Origin: Caenorhabditis remanei
Lineage: Eukaryota > Nematoda > Chromadorea > Rhabditida > Rhabditidae
Direction: 5' to 3'
Assembly: GCF_010183535.1 (NCBI RefSeq)
Contig: NC_071332.1
Span: forward strand, 7,874,001-7,938,000
Length of the DNA stretch: 64,000 nucleotides
Shown here: one piece after another, positions 54,301 through 64,000 of the stretch
Position numbering within the stretch: the first letter of the stretch is position 1
Layout: every line of letters starts with the position of its first letter
The notes under the pieces: generated by a model
Told to the model about the DNA's origin: nothing
What the model saw: only the letters and a program-made list of their open reading frames with translations
The model's database searches: none
Translations under genes and position numbers: made by a program

Positions 54301-57300
54301 TTTCATGAAATCATCACCTTCGACAGAAATCATCTAGTGAACATCCTGTCTAAATCTATCGAACTCTAAATCAGAATCAGAAATATTTGAGTACGTCTAA
54401 AACAGTGAGAAAAAAACCCTAAATTAGTTCAATCATACTCTAAAAGTCTAAAATTTAAGCTTGCCCTTTGTAACTTGCTGACAGACATGTCTGTTCAAAA
54501 GTCATTTGGATCAGAAAACAAGGTTCTCTGACAACAATCCGAACGAGGTTCTCTCATTCTCCCATAATACGAATAGTGTCACCCTGGATCCACTCATAAC
54601 ACAAACTTATTCCATATTTTCTAAAGAAATCTGGAAGATGCTAAGGTGAAAGTAAATAAACAAGAGAGAGAACTGAAACAAAACATTCCTCTCTCTTTTT
54701 CCTTTCAGTCTTCTCATCTCCTCTTTGCGTGTCATCCGTTTATAAATCCGCTAATCTTCGGCGCTCCCCATCGTTCCCTATTTTCATATCAAGAAATGCC
54801 CCCCCCCCCCCCCAGTCACTTTGACTAACTTCATAATCGTAGGAGGCATCCGATATTTTCACGACGGAAAGTGCTCCCCCACGTCTTCTTCTTTCAATTC
54901 AAATCATCATCATTCGAATCAGTCGAATAAACGTTTTCTCTCTCTCTATGAGAAAAGATGATGAGGCTTCATGAAGAGCATCAATCTCAAAGTTGTGACA
55001 AGTGTCCAAGTGTTCCTTTTTCACTACTAGTTTTTTTGTTGTAGATCTCAATTGAACACTTTTTTTTTACTTTTTTGAGAAATGCTACTTTCCATTTTTT
55101 GATTGCACAAAAAACGAAAACCTGAAATTCAAAAAACAAGATAAAAATCTCTGAACTTGGAGTGAACCTAGACTCGAGATTTCCTTCTATTTTTTCTTTT
55201 TTTCTGGTACGTCTTTTTTTGTTTCTGGCTGGCAAATGATGCTGATCAACCTCACTTGTAGCTAATTGAGTGGTTATAATAATACATAACATGAAAATTA
55301 ATCATTACTTTTGGGAAATAAAACTAACTGTACTTTTTCTGCAGTGGTCTCTCAGAACTCTCTAATTACCTGGTATCATTATCTTTTTTTTATGATTTTG
55401 ACTCATTTTTCAAAACTGTGCTCTTCTGGAACTGGGAAAAAAGTATTCGAAGTGAAAAAGCACTGCCAAAGGAAGCTTGGCGCTTTAGTACTCGCTGTTT
55501 AGAACTTTTCGAAATTCGAGTTTTTGAGTTTCGAGCTCAGTCCGATGGAGCACCGTTTCTTCTCAGAAAATGTTTGATCATCTGCTGAAGATGCACTTTG
55601 TTCCCGTTCGTTTCTCTATCTCTCCCTCTTCTCGCCATCAAAGATGAATTACTGATACTTTTGAGCTGTGCAGAGCAACCGGAACTTTCAGCGGAACTCG
55701 TCCAACAATAGGCATCCCTTCCCAACCAGTCTGCCTTCTACGTCCTCTTCTTTCTCTTTTAGAGGCTTCTTCTTCTTTCGAAAACTCTCAGTTCTAATTC
55801 TTTTCCATATCTTATCTAGTACCCCTTATACGAAGAAGACGCCCCAGAAAACCCATTTGAGGAGTCCAGATTGTCTTATTTCTGTTTCGGCGCCAGTGCA
55901 GAAGTGAACAAAAAAGACACGCAAAGATGCTTTCAAGACTTGTCACTCATCCATAGGACCAGGCCGCCCTTCTATATCTCCCGCTTTGGACCACTTCTTG
56001 CCCATTCGTCTCAGAAATATTTTTCCTGGACATTCACTCACTTTTTTCATTTTCCTCTTCTTCTTCTTATTCTTATTTTTTCTTTTTTTTGTGGTGTTGC
56101 ATTCCATCTCTTTGCTCCACGCAGTCACTGGCAATTCAACAATCAAGTTATTCCGTCGACCCAGCCATAGTTTGGTGGTGTCTCCGCACTTTTGCTCTTT
56201 CCAAAAGTGGAATCGAGCCCAACTGTGTCTGATGGATGGCGGCCGATGTTTTGCAAATTGTCTCTTATCTCCTTGCTAATGTGTCGGATTTCAATTCGGG
56301 TAAGCATCTCTATCTATCTACTCGATTTCAGTCACTCGTATTTAGTGACTCCTGGGAACTATCCATCTTCGTTAGAGTACGCGGGGAATTTAGAAAATTG
56401 TTGATTTCCCTCTGTGGTTTTCTGGTTGATCTAGATTTTTAAGGACTAGAGAAGAGTGGATTGTTTACAGTTCCAAATAAAAAATAAATCGTGTTGCTCT
56501 TTTGGGAACTCAACTACATATGTACCTGAACGGAAAGGAAGCGGGAGGATGTTTTTGAGAAGATTGCTAGCAATTTCTATCACAGAAAACAGCCCACTGT
56601 AAAGAGAACCAACAAAAATATTTGTGTTTAAGTAAGACCGTCAACAGAAAAGTTTTGAAAAACATTCAAAGAAAAATCCAAGCCTGGGCATTCTATGAGT
56701 AGTTCTATGAGCTTGCAATATTTCTGGAAATCTGAGAGCTGCCTTCTAGGCTTAAGTTACCTCTCAATATCAAGCTGGAAAAGTCAAAAACAACAAAGAA
56801 CGGTAAAAACCATTTCGCTTGATTTTTTATACATATATTTTTGAGTGGTCTAGATTTTTTTCAATATAAAAGGAGAAGCCCTACAAAAGTTCACGATCTA
56901 CTATTTTCAGCGGTTTCTTTCTCTAGTTTCTTTTTGTTTTTAGTCTTTTTTTTCTCGCGTTCTTTTCATTTTTCTTCCTCTTCATGTGCTCTAATTAGGT
57001 TAGTTCACCCACATAACTAGTCAGCTTTTCAAGAAGGCGATACCAAAACGGATTTTATGCTCTACCAAATTTATCTCATTATAATACCCAAAATACCCAA
57101 AATAGGGACCAACTCGAGCACAAAAAGTTAATGAGCTCCGTTTTTCTCCCTACTTTTTCTGCCCGAAAAACTCGTGTCATTTCGGATTGAAATTCAAATT
57201 TACTCGCTTCTGTTTTTTCCTGCAGAAGCACTCGGTTTCAGAGACGAGCTCAACGATGGCGTGTGCTCTCGGAAACGTCCCAAAAACAAGTTTATCTGTC

Positions 57301-59994
57301 CATCTCTCTTTCTCCTCAATATTAGTTTTGGCGCCCGTTTTGCTCTAGGACCAACAGAGAAGAATTCCCTTGAGGATCTCTCACGGACACAGGAAACTTA
57401 TTCCGAGAGGATAGAAAAATGGGTGCTTGTGGAAGGAATAAGAGAACATGAGAACACAAAACGAATGCCCCTGTCATGATGAATATGTATCGGATGCTTA
57501 CAAAAATAATGGCTCAAATGAATCTTGTTGGCCGCTTCTTTCGGGTTCGCTATACAATTTCCGTTTTCATTTATCATGGAGAGATTTTTCAATTTCCTTA
57601 GCTCAGGAAAAAGTCTTGGATTGATTGAAAGAACGCTGAAATAGAAATATCAGGAATCTGAACTTTTTCCAACATAAAACTAGATTAACCGACTAATGTT
57701 TTAGAAGGAATTATTTGAAAAACTCACATTGCAAGAAATAGTTAATTTTTACTCTTTTTACATTTTCAAAAGCTTAACTTTCATGGAGGTGTAATTTCAA
57801 CACATTATTTCTCTATCCTGATTGTAACATAAAATAACTCAAAACTTCCTCAATCATTTCCCAATAATTTTCCAATATAAAGCCCTTGTACTTTTTTGAA
57901 GTACCTCCCCTATTGAAATTAAAAGTTTCTCTCTGCAAAAAAAGTTTTTTGTTCACTTTTACTTCCGTTGCTCGTAGTAACTTCTCAAAAAAACTTCCGG
58001 TCACTTGTTTCTCCTGCAAAAAGGGCCTGAAGTATTATTCACGTATACTTGTAATCATGACTTCAGAAGAGCCTTCTACAACATCTTTTGAACAATATAT
58101 TGAATAACTTCGTCTCTTCTCTTCTTCTCTTTTTTTGATTCTCCTCCTGACAAGAGCTGCCCACCCGTGGCCCCGAGTAACTCGTTTTGCCATTGAAGGT
58201 ACACGTTGTGTCTGCCTTCTCTTGTGTTTGACTCACTGTCTCGATGGAAAAATTTCGACCCAACGGTTATTAGATTTGATTGTTGTATGTGAGAAGAAAA
58301 AAAGGAGAGTTGCAAGAGAAGAGATAAAAAAGAAGGAGATAAATAGAGAAGAAGGGAGAGAAATTGTTGGACAGAAAATGGAAAGATTAAATGAATAGTG
58401 CAAGGATCTATTTCCACTTTTCGGATTTTCTCGAAATAAAAAAGTAGAAAAAAGCTCCCTCATCTAGGTGGTAGTTTTCTGCTCCTTTCCCATCTGTCAA
58501 TCAAAAACGAAGTATGCAAACTACAACGTCACGCGTGGTTTTTTTTTGGAAACTTGGAGAAAGAGCACGAAAATAAACAAAAATTTTTTAAACTGGGACG
58601 TAGTATTTTGAAAATCGCGAGACTTTACATATGTCTGGAATGGATATATGACCTAATCAATCCTTCACATTTTAGCTGATCATCTAGATATCAAAAAGTG
58701 CTCCTGAACTTTTTTATTATGCTTTTATCAAGATAAAACTTGATTTTTGAACCCATTTCTTAGCTGAACTCTCGATTTTTCGTCTTTCTTCTGAACTGAA
58801 ACCCACGTCATCAAACCCATTAACTCGGAATCTTCTCTTCAAAAAGTTTGACGATGTCGTAAAAACCGTGAAACTGACGAGTTTGCACTCTCATCCCAAA
58901 AAGACGAAAAAAAGCAATTCGAGAATCGAATTGCAGTGTGAAAAGAGCCCTAAAGCTGCAATTTCGCTCGTCTTCTGATCCGTTTTTCATTCTCATTTTC
59001 TAAATTAAACGCCACGATTCGCTTCTCTTTTTTCTCCTAGCTTCGGTCATAAATCTCGTGGCTCCTCACGCAAAGTGATGTATGAAAGGAGGGACTTTTC
59101 CATTTGGAGACTTCCAAAAAAATCAGTATAATAGAAAAGAAAAAGAATGAGATAAATGTTGAAAAGGGATGGTGAAGTGCGAAGTGCTCTCAACAAGATT
59201 CTGGACGGACGAGCACCACTTCAAGACGAGGGGAACAATCGGCCAGAAACCAAAAGAGAGAAAAAAACGGAAATGAATAAAAATAACAAAGTGATAACTA
59301 AAATTATATTTCAGCGCTACGTCTACCATGTTACTCCTGCATGAGTCCATACCTAGAAGACCATTATCCATACATATCACATTTGTACCGGAAACCACTT
59401 GCTTTCGACATACATTGCGATAAACATAGGTATGATCTTATCTTCCAAAAGAACATTTTCAAAGTAAATTTGAAATATTTCAGCCTAGACACAAGTTATC
59501 TCTATTCAAAGAATTGTTCCGATATGTGCGTCACTCTTAGGATCAATGATGTTGTTGGGGGTAAGAGAGATGTCTGAACACTTTTTTTTTCAATGATTCG
59601 GGATTTCAGGGAGGCGGCGACACGGTTATATGCGGGGATGTCTATCGGATTTGCATGGATACAATCACTCACTGATTAGGACTCTTGCTGAAAGACAGGG
59701 ATGCTTGGGTGAGTTTTCTGAATTATTTTTAACAAGGAAATGAGAAAACGATGACTCGTGAACTGAAACGAGGGTTTTATAAGTTCTAGACCTCTAAAAA
59801 AAACTATCCCACAACATCCTGTTCCAGATACGACAGCTCGTGAGCTATTTCTTCCAACTGCCCAACGTCAAGAACTCGAACCATCTCGTCTTTCATTGTG
59901 CGCCTGTCACAATAATCTCTGCAATTTCTCCGTGTCGCCGCCATGTTTCTTCATTTTCCTTTTCGTCATTCTTGTCATTTTCTTAATGCGTTGA
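51350..59994 (+). CDS. Ly6/uPAR-like membrane-anchored protein, odr-2/HOT family-like
   Basis: Five exons joined across a 7.8-kb intron. Exon 1 (51350–51503) starts right after TTCCAG and encodes MKMRLIHLSQSSVSLLFRLL, LFWNTVGLAA and a hydrophilic end. It ends in phase 1, as exon 2 (59315–59429) requires. Exon 2 gives LRLPCYSCMSPYLEDHYPYI and FDIHCDKH; exon 3 KNCSDMCVTLRINDVVGG; exon 4 RHGYMRGCLSDLHGYNHSLI and RQGC; exon 5 SRLSLCACHNNLCN, then a hydrophobic tail (FFIFLFVILVIFLM) and stop at 59992–59994. CYSCMSP, MRGCL and C-x-C-x4-C-N are the cysteine pattern of ODR-2-type LU proteins, which are GPI-linked neuronal proteins in C. elegans. The hydrophobic end fits a GPI signal. The exon 1 link is inferred from phase and signal peptide. 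Confidence 0.75.
51504..59314 (+). other. Large first intron of the odr-2/HOT-like gene
   Basis: About 7.8 kb, very long for this genome, where most introns are under 100 bp. It holds a GC-rich block at about 53700–54130, a 15-nt C run at 54799, another GC-richer segment at about 52550–52700, and many CT-rich tracts. Such introns often carry alternative promoters or enhancers, but I could not identify another first exon with certainty. Some of this DNA could also belong to genes I failed to see. Confidence 0.5.
54799..54813. repeat. Homopolymer run of 15 C (poly-G on minus strand)
   Basis: Uninterrupted run of 15 cytosines in the large intron. G-runs of this kind can form G-quadruplexes and are known sites of deletion in C. 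elegans lacking the DOG-1 (FANCJ) helicase. Confidence 0.95.
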
Positions 59995-60480
59995 TGTGGT
60001 GGTCAACCTTTTTTACTTTTTCCAATCGTTTCTTTCACTTTTTTTAAAAAATCCAATCAATTTTTCAAAGAATTCTTTCTTCGATCAACAAATTTTGGAA
60101 TATATCTATGTTTGAATCAAACCGATCCACTTTTCATTTTTACGGGTTTTCTCACCACGTTTTGCCTCTATTGAAGTGTTTTCTATTGTGTTTTCAATGA
60201 ATTAATTTTAGACTGAAAGTGAAATGATTCACCGTATATTATTAGTTACATATCAAACATCAAAACGTGTCAAAAGTTAATCCAACTATCAACTGAACCA
60301 TAAGAGGGTGAAAAACCAAAGAAAATCTCGAGATTTTAGGTTACCCCCGATTGGTTTAAAACTATTTTGGTTGAATCAAGACTTTTTGGATATCAAAGTT
60401 TATCAAACGAACCAAAAAATAGAGAAAAGAGTTTTGAATAAAGAACACAATACCAGTTTTGAAATATTTTACAAGGAAGA

Positions 60481-61542
60481 TCAATTATTAACGGAAACAA
60501 CAGTAGATCCAACAAAAGTTTCCTTTTTTCTCAAGATTTTCGTGCGAATTTCCGAATTGTAAACAATGGTAAACAATCCATCAATCATTGCAATTAGAGC
60601 CCAGCCGACAAGAGACATGAAGAATGCCACGTACTTATTAGAATTCATTGGAACAACCAGATAGGATGCATATCCCATCAGGTAGCAGATTCCTTGTCCA
60701 AATGTCTGAAAAAATTTATGTGTATTTGACATATTTGTTTCGATACCTGTTTCAGAAAGTCTGTTTCTTTTTTCGTATAATTATCAGCTCGTTTTCCATC
60801 TCGAAACTGTCTTCTCATCTTTTGAACTTTCAGCAAAGTTACAATATCTATGATAGCATCTGCCAGAACAACAACCACATTCTTCAGAAAATCGGCATAA
60901 TACGCATACCATCCACATACTGGAATTGTTACATCGTAGAATGCTACCCAAGTAGTTGGATCATATTCTAATTTGCAGTCAACTGGAACAGAACAAGGGG
61001 TTGCAATACGATAAAGTGTCTAACTCACGTCCATAGATAACAAATGTCATCATCGAAAAAGAAAAAATTGCAATTACAATTAAATATATCGATGTGGCTC
61101 GGATGCTGAAACTTTGAAAAAATATTTTGAAGTATCTCATAGAAAATTACCTGAAAGTACTCTTGTAGGAAAATGGGAAGAATACCGCACTGAATCGATT
61201 CAATGAGGTGAGAAAGTGAGTGTGAATTGAAATTTCATAGCAAACGACAAGTAAGTACCCAGCATGACCGGAGTATCGAATCATGAATCTGTTCGCTCTG
61301 AAAACATCTTTTCATTACCTTCACCTACGTGTATTCACCTACAAAACTATCATCGGAGTGACATATAAAAAATAGACAGTGAGATAAACTGCATCGCAGA
61401 ACGACTTCACAAGTGTCAGCAACATGAATGGACTTGAAATGGACTTATCCTTAATAATGATAAAAGTAACAGTCCAATTAAAAACCATTCCAAACAGAGA
61501 AATAGGTAGCAATGAGATACCAACAAACTGTGGTTCCTGCAT
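60481..61542 (-). CDS. Serpentine chemoreceptor, srx family (first copy)
   Basis: Predicted seven-transmembrane chemoreceptor. Start at 61542, a few bases after a CAG acceptor: MQEPQFVGISLLPISLFGMV, then NWTVTFIIIKDKSISSPFML. Exon 2 gives MIRYSGHAGYLLVVCYEISI and the family motif LNRFSAVFFPFSYKSTF. Later exons give VDCKLEYDPTTWVAF and a Trp-Tyr block (CGWYAY), then the charged loop KKETDFLKQ. The last exon carries TM6–7 with DGLFTIVYNSEIRTKILRKK and stops at 60481–60483. The NSEIR motif after TM7 is typical of SRX. Its neighbour has the same exon layout and is a tandem duplicate. Confidence 0.85.
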
Positions 61543-61702
61543 TCTTCTGATTCAGATGTTTGAACAAATTCAAATTCTTTCCAATTTTGTCTGCTTTTGT
61601 GTGGATTTTTGTCTTGTTTTCCATTCTACGAATTCAAGTTTATTATCTCACAAAACTGATTAGAATTAATTAAAACCGACGCCAGACCGGAAGAATTAGA
61701 GA

Positions 61703-62782
61703 TCAATGCGGTAGCTCAACTTTCGTAGCTGAAATCCGATAACTTTTCTTCCGTTTTCGAAGTTTTCTTCGAATTTCCGAATTATAAATAAGTGTGATAA
61801 CACCTTCTGCTGCATGGACTGTGCTCCAGAGGAAAATTGAACAAAGGAACGTGATGTAGTCTTGTTCAATGTTTCTAGCAGGAAATATGTAAGCGATTAT
61901 TTCAATGGACATGAAGATAGTTTGGCCGAATGTCTGAAAGTCATAGATTATTTAAAAAAAAATACTTGATTAGTTTACCTGTTTGAGAAAGTAGGACTCT
62001 TGGAGGCTATACGTACGAGACGTGGTACTTCTTCTGGGCTGAAAAGGCTGTCTTGTGAATGCCAATCGGAATGGGAACTCACCAATTTTTTCAAACTCAA
62101 AACTCGAGCAAAGGTGATGATATGTAGAATCAAATTAACAACTGACAAAAATAAATTCTTTCCCAAAAACATTGACCATCCAAAAAATTCACATTTGTCC
62201 GAACCCGTGATTAGAAATGTCCAACGGTCATCAATGAATGAAAATCTACAATCCACTGCTAGCAAATAAGTTGAAACAACGATTGCAGATAGAAAAATTA
62301 TGAATCCAATAAGAAATTTTGTGGTTCTTGGGTTGAAGAATGTGTTGTATGATAGAGGTGCAAATACAGCAGTTAATCGATTTATGGAGACAACTACGTG
62401 GAATTGAGTTGTAGAATCATAAGAGAGTATACTAAATACTCCACATATTCCGGAATACTCTTTTAGAAAATTGATGTTTCTGAAACAGACAGTGTTAAAA
62501 CTAATAACGCTCGGTTGTAATCCTACAATATTATCATAGGGCTAACGAAAAATAGGTCGAACGTTGAGCCAAGAGCATAGAAAAACGCAATGGTAGCAGT
62601 AAGAATGGCAAATGATCGATGGAGATTACGGTAATGAATAACGATTATGACAATTGTCCAATTGGAAATAAACCCAAATATGGAAGGCTGAAAGTATTTC
62701 AGTTATATCTATACTCCTAGATCTTCAATAGAATCCCACTCACCGGAATTAGTGAGAGACCGACGAGTTGTTGCCTGAGCAT
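61703..62782 (-). CDS. Serpentine chemoreceptor, srx family (second copy)
   Basis: Start at 62782 with MLRQQLVGLSLIP, which parallels the start of the neighbouring copy; exon 1 is only about 38 nt. It continues SIFGFISNWTIVIIVIHYRN, SPMIIL, EYSGICGVFSILSYDSTTQF and VVSINRLTAVFAPLSYNTFF. The large third exon gives DCRFSFIDDRWTFLITGSDK and CEFFGWSMF. Last exon: EGVITLIYNSEIRRKLRKRK, ending KVELPH with stop 61703–61705. All landmark SRX motifs are present and no frameshift was seen, so it appears intact. It is tandem with the copy downstream, 160 bp apart. Confidence 0.85.
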
Positions 62783-63672
62783 ACTTGGAAATTCCAGCAG
62801 AATTCAGGAAGCAGTATGAGTTGGCCAACGAACAAATTTTCTTAATTAATCAATCTTTGTTCGTGAGCAATCTACTTCTCAAATATAAAATGAAAACAAG
62901 AACAAAATCTCAGAACAGAAAAAATTTATTTGAATCAAGGCTGACATGGAATGTACTTCATTTGCCCCCCCTAAAGTACCGATTTTTTTGCTCATTCGAT
63001 GAGTTTTGCGAAGAATATATGAGCCATAACGGGTTTTCCTGTGACGTGACCTTGTTTTTGAGAAATTGAGATTTTTCGAAAAAAAAGTTTTTTTTTTGAA
63101 ATTTTTTCTAAATCAATTTTTTTCACTAGCTAGATGTAATATTAAAAAAAAAGGGATTATGGCATAAAAGTAGCAAATTTCAAGGGCTTTAAGAATAAAA
63201 ATTAAATTTGTAAAAAAAAGTTTTTTTGAGTGTCAAATTTTCAAAAAACTGACACCAACTCGAATTTTCGAAAATTTCAAACCGCTCTAAAAAAATTTAA
63301 CGGGATTATTTATTTTTTTCCTGTTAAGGGTAAAAAGTGCAAAAGATGTACATTATTGTTGTGCAAAAAAATTAGGGGGGTACCCCCCATTTACGAGAGA
63401 AATTTCGATTTGAATGCTTTTTTTAGTATACAAAAAGGGCCTGTAAGATAAGAGGTCAGAATTCCAACAAGACATCTATTTTAAGAAAACATAAAAGAGA
63501 CTTTGTATTTTTATAATGCATTGTTGATTTTCTAGTAGTAATCGTGCCGTCCTGTCAACTTTCCTTTTCACAAAATTTCTTCAAAAATCATTAATTTTCA
63601 ATACTTTGAGACTTCAAACACTCATAACTTCTTCAAAACTGTAAGCAAAAAGTTGAAACTTCGGGAAAAAAT
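62783..63672. repeat. Repeat-rich intergenic DNA
   Basis: AT-rich with long A and T runs and no supported exon. It contains a perfect 14-bp palindrome GGGGGGTACCCCCC (63375–63388) and a C-rich patch at about 62965 resembling half of it in inverted orientation. These may be ends of a degraded element. Confidence 0.5.
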
Positions 63673-64000
63673 TTTTAAACGTGTTCTTGTTTGAAAAAAT
63701 TAGTTTTGGTCTGTTTTTTGGACAAAAAAGTTTTTCCGATTTTTCATAAGGGGGGACCACATGAAATTTCGGTTAGAAATGGAAAAATTTTTTTTTTCCA
63801 AAAACGACCCTAAAGTGTTTTCAAAGGATAATTTAAGCTTCAAAGCAACAAAAAACCGTCTTGGGTCGTTTTAGGAAAAAAAAAATTTTCCCATTTCTAA
63901 CCGAAATTTCATGTGGTCCCCCCTTATGAAAAATCGAAAAAAAAATTTTGTCCAAAAAACAGACCAAAACTAATTTTTTCAAACAAGAACACGTTTAAAA
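63673..64000. repeat. Large inverted repeat (foldback element), cut by window end
   Basis: The sequence from 63673 inward is the reverse complement of the sequence from 64000 inward, over arms of roughly 150 bp with a few mismatches. The centre is near 63836. The left arm begins TTTTAAACGTGTTCTTG and the right arm ends with its complement. Each arm contains GGACCACATGAAATTTCGG or its complement. Symmetry reaches the window edge, so the element may continue beyond it. No coding capacity; it looks like a MITE or foldback element. Confidence 0.85.

Noticed and set aside
62785..63069. 94-codon frame after the second srx gene
   Set aside because: Antisense to the srx promoter side, no domain, and runs into repeat DNA.

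Overview
This window looks like nuclear DNA from a Caenorhabditis nematode. It is AT-rich, with many very short introns (about 43–60 bp) ending in TTTCAG. Several start codons directly follow a TTTCAG-type acceptor, as expected for spliced-leader trans-splicing. It also carries nematode-restricted families: supplementary nuclear hormone receptors, srab and srx chemoreceptors, and a nematode polyprotein antigen (NPA). Recognisable conserved genes are mdt-6 (Mediator MED6), a SERINC, a TMEM258/OST subunit, npa-1 and mys-1 (TIP60-type MYST acetyltransferase). From memory, the C. elegans orthologues lie on chromosome V. The MED6 sequence differs from the C. elegans one I remember, so another species is more likely.

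Layout: 0.6–4.8 kb holds two head-to-head NHR genes. 6.7–8.3 kb is an srab-like receptor. 9.1–15.2 kb holds five paralogous two-exon genes for small secreted helical proteins, on both strands, with a Schlafen-like AlbA_2 gene (9.7–10.6 kb) among them. 15.3–16.8 kb is a likely minus-strand operon of a 129-aa unknown followed by mdt-6. 17.3–19.8 kb is a likely plus-strand operon, SERINC then TMEM258, whose intercistronic gap has been invaded by a 300-bp hAT-like MITE. 20.1–20.7 kb is a single-Kunitz secreted protein. 20.7–28.4 kb is mostly empty apart from a tRNA-Glu(UUC). A 67-aa secreted peptide gene follows at 28.4 kb.

29.2–34.6 kb is npa-1, a tandem-repeat precursor of about 11 lipid-binding units separated by basic cleavage sites. 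It converges on mys-1 (34.9–36.5 kb). At 37.5–39.7 kb lies an unusual gene with a signal peptide, at least three divergent NPA-like modules and laminin-EGF domains. Two more tandem NHR genes occupy 40.2–43.9 kb. A gene-poor stretch with a second hAT-like MITE (50.0 kb) leads to an odr-2/HOT-like Ly6-fold gene. Its signal-peptide exon (51.35 kb) is separated by a 7.8-kb intron from the rest (59.3–60.0 kb). Two srx receptors (60.5–62.8 kb) and a large inverted repeat complete the window.

The most interesting items are the NPA-like/laminin-EGF gene near npa-1, the MITE inside a probable operon spacer, recent sequence homogenisation inside npa-1, and the small secreted-protein cluster. Exon boundaries were read by eye from splice signals and reading frame. 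Nothing was confirmed by alignment or expression data.
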